A DNA stretch of 64,000 nt from Ulva prolifera (lineage: Eukaryota > Chlorophyta > Ulvophyceae > Ulvales > Ulvaceae): the NCBI GenBank assembly GCA_023078555.1, contig CM041197.1, forward strand, positions 5,601,810 to 5,665,809. The letters are read 5' to 3'. This document shows, piece by piece, positions 61,501 through 64,000 of the stretch. Numbering within the stretch: the first letter of the stretch is position 1; each line of letters starts with the position of its first letter. A model generated the notes under the pieces. That model searched no databases and had not been told where the DNA came from. It saw only the letters and a program-made list of their open reading frames with translations. The position numbers and the translations under genes were made by a program.

Positions 61501-64000
61501 TAGTTGAAAAGTTCACAGGCGCTGTATATGGCATGCATTTACTCAGCGTGAAGAGAATTCGACACATTGGATCAGAGCGCTACTCTAGAACACACTTATC
61601 ACAAGACATAGGTGTGTGTGACCTTTGCGCACGTCCGTTAAGAGCAACATGTTTCCCTGTCACCTTGAAGTTGAAAAGTTCACAGGTGCTGGATATGTAA
61701 TGTATTGGCTCATCGAGAAAAGATTTTCCACACGTCGAAGTTGAGTGCTTTACTGCAACAGACTCTACACATGACATAGGTGTGTGTGAACTTTGCGCAC
61801 GTCCGTTAAAGCGCAACCGGCTTCCCCGTCACCTAGTAGTTGAAAAGTTCACAGGCGCTGTATATGGCATGCATTTACTCATCGAGAAGAGAATTCGACA
61901 CATTGGATCAGAGCGCTACTCTAGAACACACTTATCACAAGATATATGTGTGTATGACCTTTGCGCACGTCCGTTAAGAGCAACATGCTTCCCTGTCACC
62001 TTGAAGTTGAAAAGTTCACAGGTGCTGAATATGTAATGTATTGGCTCATCGAGAAAAGATTTCCACACGTCGAAGTTGAGTGCTTCACTACAACACACTC
62101 TTCACATGACATAGGTGTGTGTGACCTTTGCGCACGTCCGTTAAGAGCAACATGCTTCCCTGTCACCTTGAAGTTGAAAAGTTCACAGGTGCTGAATATG
62201 TAATGTATTGGCTCATCCAGAAACGATTTTCCACACGTCGAAGTTGAGTGCTTTACTACAACACACTCTTCACATGAGATAGGTGTGTGTGACCTTTGCG
62301 CACGTCCGTTAAGAGCAACATGCTTCCCTGTCACCTTGAAGTTGAAAAGTTCACAGGTGCTGAATATGTAATGTATTGGCTCATCGAGAAATGATTTTTC
62401 ACACGTCGAAGTTGAGTGCTTTACTACAACACACTTAACACAAGATATAGGTGTGTGTGACCTTTGCGCACGTCCGTTAAAGCGCAACCGGGTTCCCTGT
62501 CACCTTGAAGTTGAAAAGTTCACAGGTGCTGGATATGTAATGTATTGGCTCATCGAGAAATGATTTTCCACACGTCGAAGTTGAGTGCTTCACTACACGA
62601 CACTCTTCACATGACATAGGTGTGTCTGACCTTTGCGCACGTCCGTTAAGAGCAACATGCTTCCCTGTCACCTAGTAGTTGAAAAGTTCACAGGCGCTGT
62701 ATATGGCATGCATTTACTCATCGAGAAGAGAATTCGACACATTGGATCAGAGCGCTACTCTAGAACACACTTATCACAAGATATATGTGTGTATGACCTT
62801 TGCGCACGTCCGTTAAGAGCAACATGCTTCCCTGTCACCTTGAAGTTGAAAAGTTCACAGGTGCTGAATATGTAATGTATTGGCTCATCGAGAAAAGATT
62901 TCCACACGTCGAAGTTGAGTGCTTCACTACAACACACTCTTCACATGACATAGGTGTGTGTGACCTTTGCGCACGTCCGTTAAGAGCAACATGCTTCCCT
63001 GTCACCTTGAAGTTGAAAAGTTCACAGGTGCTGAATATGTAATGTATTGGCTCATCGAGAAATGATTTTCCACACGTCGAAGTTGAGTGCTTCACTACAA
63101 CACACTCTTCACATGACATAGGTGTGTGTGACCTTTGCGCACGTCCGTTAAGAGCAACATGCTTCCCTGTCACCTTGAAGTTGAAAAGTTCACAGGTGCT
63201 GAATATGTAATGTATTGGCTCATCGAGAAATGATTTTTCACACGTCGAAGTTGAGTGCTTTACTACAACACACTCTACACATGACATAGGTGTGTGTGAC
63301 CTTTGCGCACGTCCGTTAAAGCGCAACATGCTTCCCTGTCACCTTGAAGTTGAAAAGTTCACAGGTGCTAAATATGTAATGTATTGGCTCATCGAGAAAC
63401 GATTTTCCACACGTCGAAGTTGAATGCTTTACTACAACACACTCTTCACATGACATAGGTGTGTGTGACCTTTGCGCACGTCCGTTAAGAGCAACATGCT
63501 TCCCTGTCACCTTGAAGTTGAAAAGTTCACAGGTGCTGAATATGTAATGTATTGGCTCATCCAGAAACGATTTTCCACACGTCGAAGTTGAGTGCTTTAC
63601 TACAACACACTCTTCACATGAGATAGGTGTGTGTGACCTTTGCGCACGTCCGTTAAGAGCAACATGCTTCCCTGTCACCTTGAAGTTGAAAAGTTCACAG
63701 GTGCTGAATATGTAATGTATTGGCTCATCGAGAAATGATTTTTCACACGTCGAAGTTGAGTGCTTTACTACAACACACTTAACACAAGATATAGGTGTGT
63801 GTGACCTTTGCGCACGTCCGTTAAAGCGCAACCGGCTTCCCCGTCACCTAGTAGTTGAAAAGTTCACAGGCGCTGTATATGGCATGCATTTACTCATCGA
63901 GAAGAGAATTCGACACATTGGATCAGAGCGCTACTCTAGAACACACTTATCACAAGACATAGGTGTGTGTGACCTTTGCGCACGTCCGTTAAAGCGCAAC

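Larger units (their letters stand above)
20033..64000 (+). repeat. Satellite array, right part (about 262 monomers of 167-169 bp)
   Basis: The same head-to-tail satellite continues to the end of the window without further interruption. A-subtype usage changes along it: cagcgagaag forms dominate about 20.3-39.7 kb, cagcgtgaag forms about 38.7-51.3 kb and again near 59.5-61.6 kb, and catcgagaag forms about 53.4-64.0 kb. This regional pattern shows local homogenisation. Many near-identical higher-order blocks are listed separately. No host gene, RNA gene or second transposon is seen. Confidence 0.97.

Noticed and set aside
1-64000. Telomeric repeats, rRNA or tRNA genes
   Set aside because: No short telomere-like tandem repeats, no rRNA-like conserved stretches and no complete tRNA fold were seen.

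Overview
The window is eukaryotic repeat DNA with no recognisable host gene. About 54 kb is one satellite array, cut once by a 9.9-kb Ty3/gypsy-type LTR retrotransposon. The species cannot be named from sequence alone. Nucleosome-length tandem repeats, a higher-order repeat structure and a chromatin-reader domain in the retroelement all point to a heterochromatic, possibly centromeric or pericentromeric, region of a eukaryotic chromosome.

Layout: 1-10164 is satellite (about 60 monomers). 10165-20032 is the retroelement, flanked by the 4-bp duplication ggct. 20033-64000 is satellite again (about 262 monomers). The array runs off both window ends, all monomers are head-to-tail, and no inversion was seen. 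Monomers are 167, 168 or 169 bp and fall into two families. Type A carries a ggcatgcatttactc block; type B carries a gtaatgtattggctcatc block. Both share a roughly 95-bp half that includes tgacctttgcgcacgtcc. The families are mixed in irregular blocks, and these blocks are re-duplicated as higher-order units of 5, 7, 11, 13, 14, 15 and 17 monomers, plus one 8232-bp (49-monomer) long-range copy. Hybrid monomers mark recombination points.

The retroelement lies on the plus strand and is much more GC-rich than the satellite. It has a 222-bp terminal direct repeat (one mismatch between copies), a long leader, a basic Pro/Gln/Arg-rich frame, a Gag-like frame, a retropepsin-like frame and a 1342-residue Pol frame. 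Pol reads RT, RNase H, PHD finger, HHCC zinc finger, DDE integrase, GPY/F module. The main frames look whole and the insertion looks young. Its 3' end is odd: 435 bp beyond the shared repeat are absent from the 5' copy, and the last 20 bp of the element are echoed just upstream of the 3' repeat.

The retroelement genes would together make a particle, copy RNA into DNA and integrate it. The PHD finger is a candidate for steering insertion into chromatin such as this satellite. The satellite has no convincing gene; its long minus-strand open frames follow from a repeat length divisible by three.
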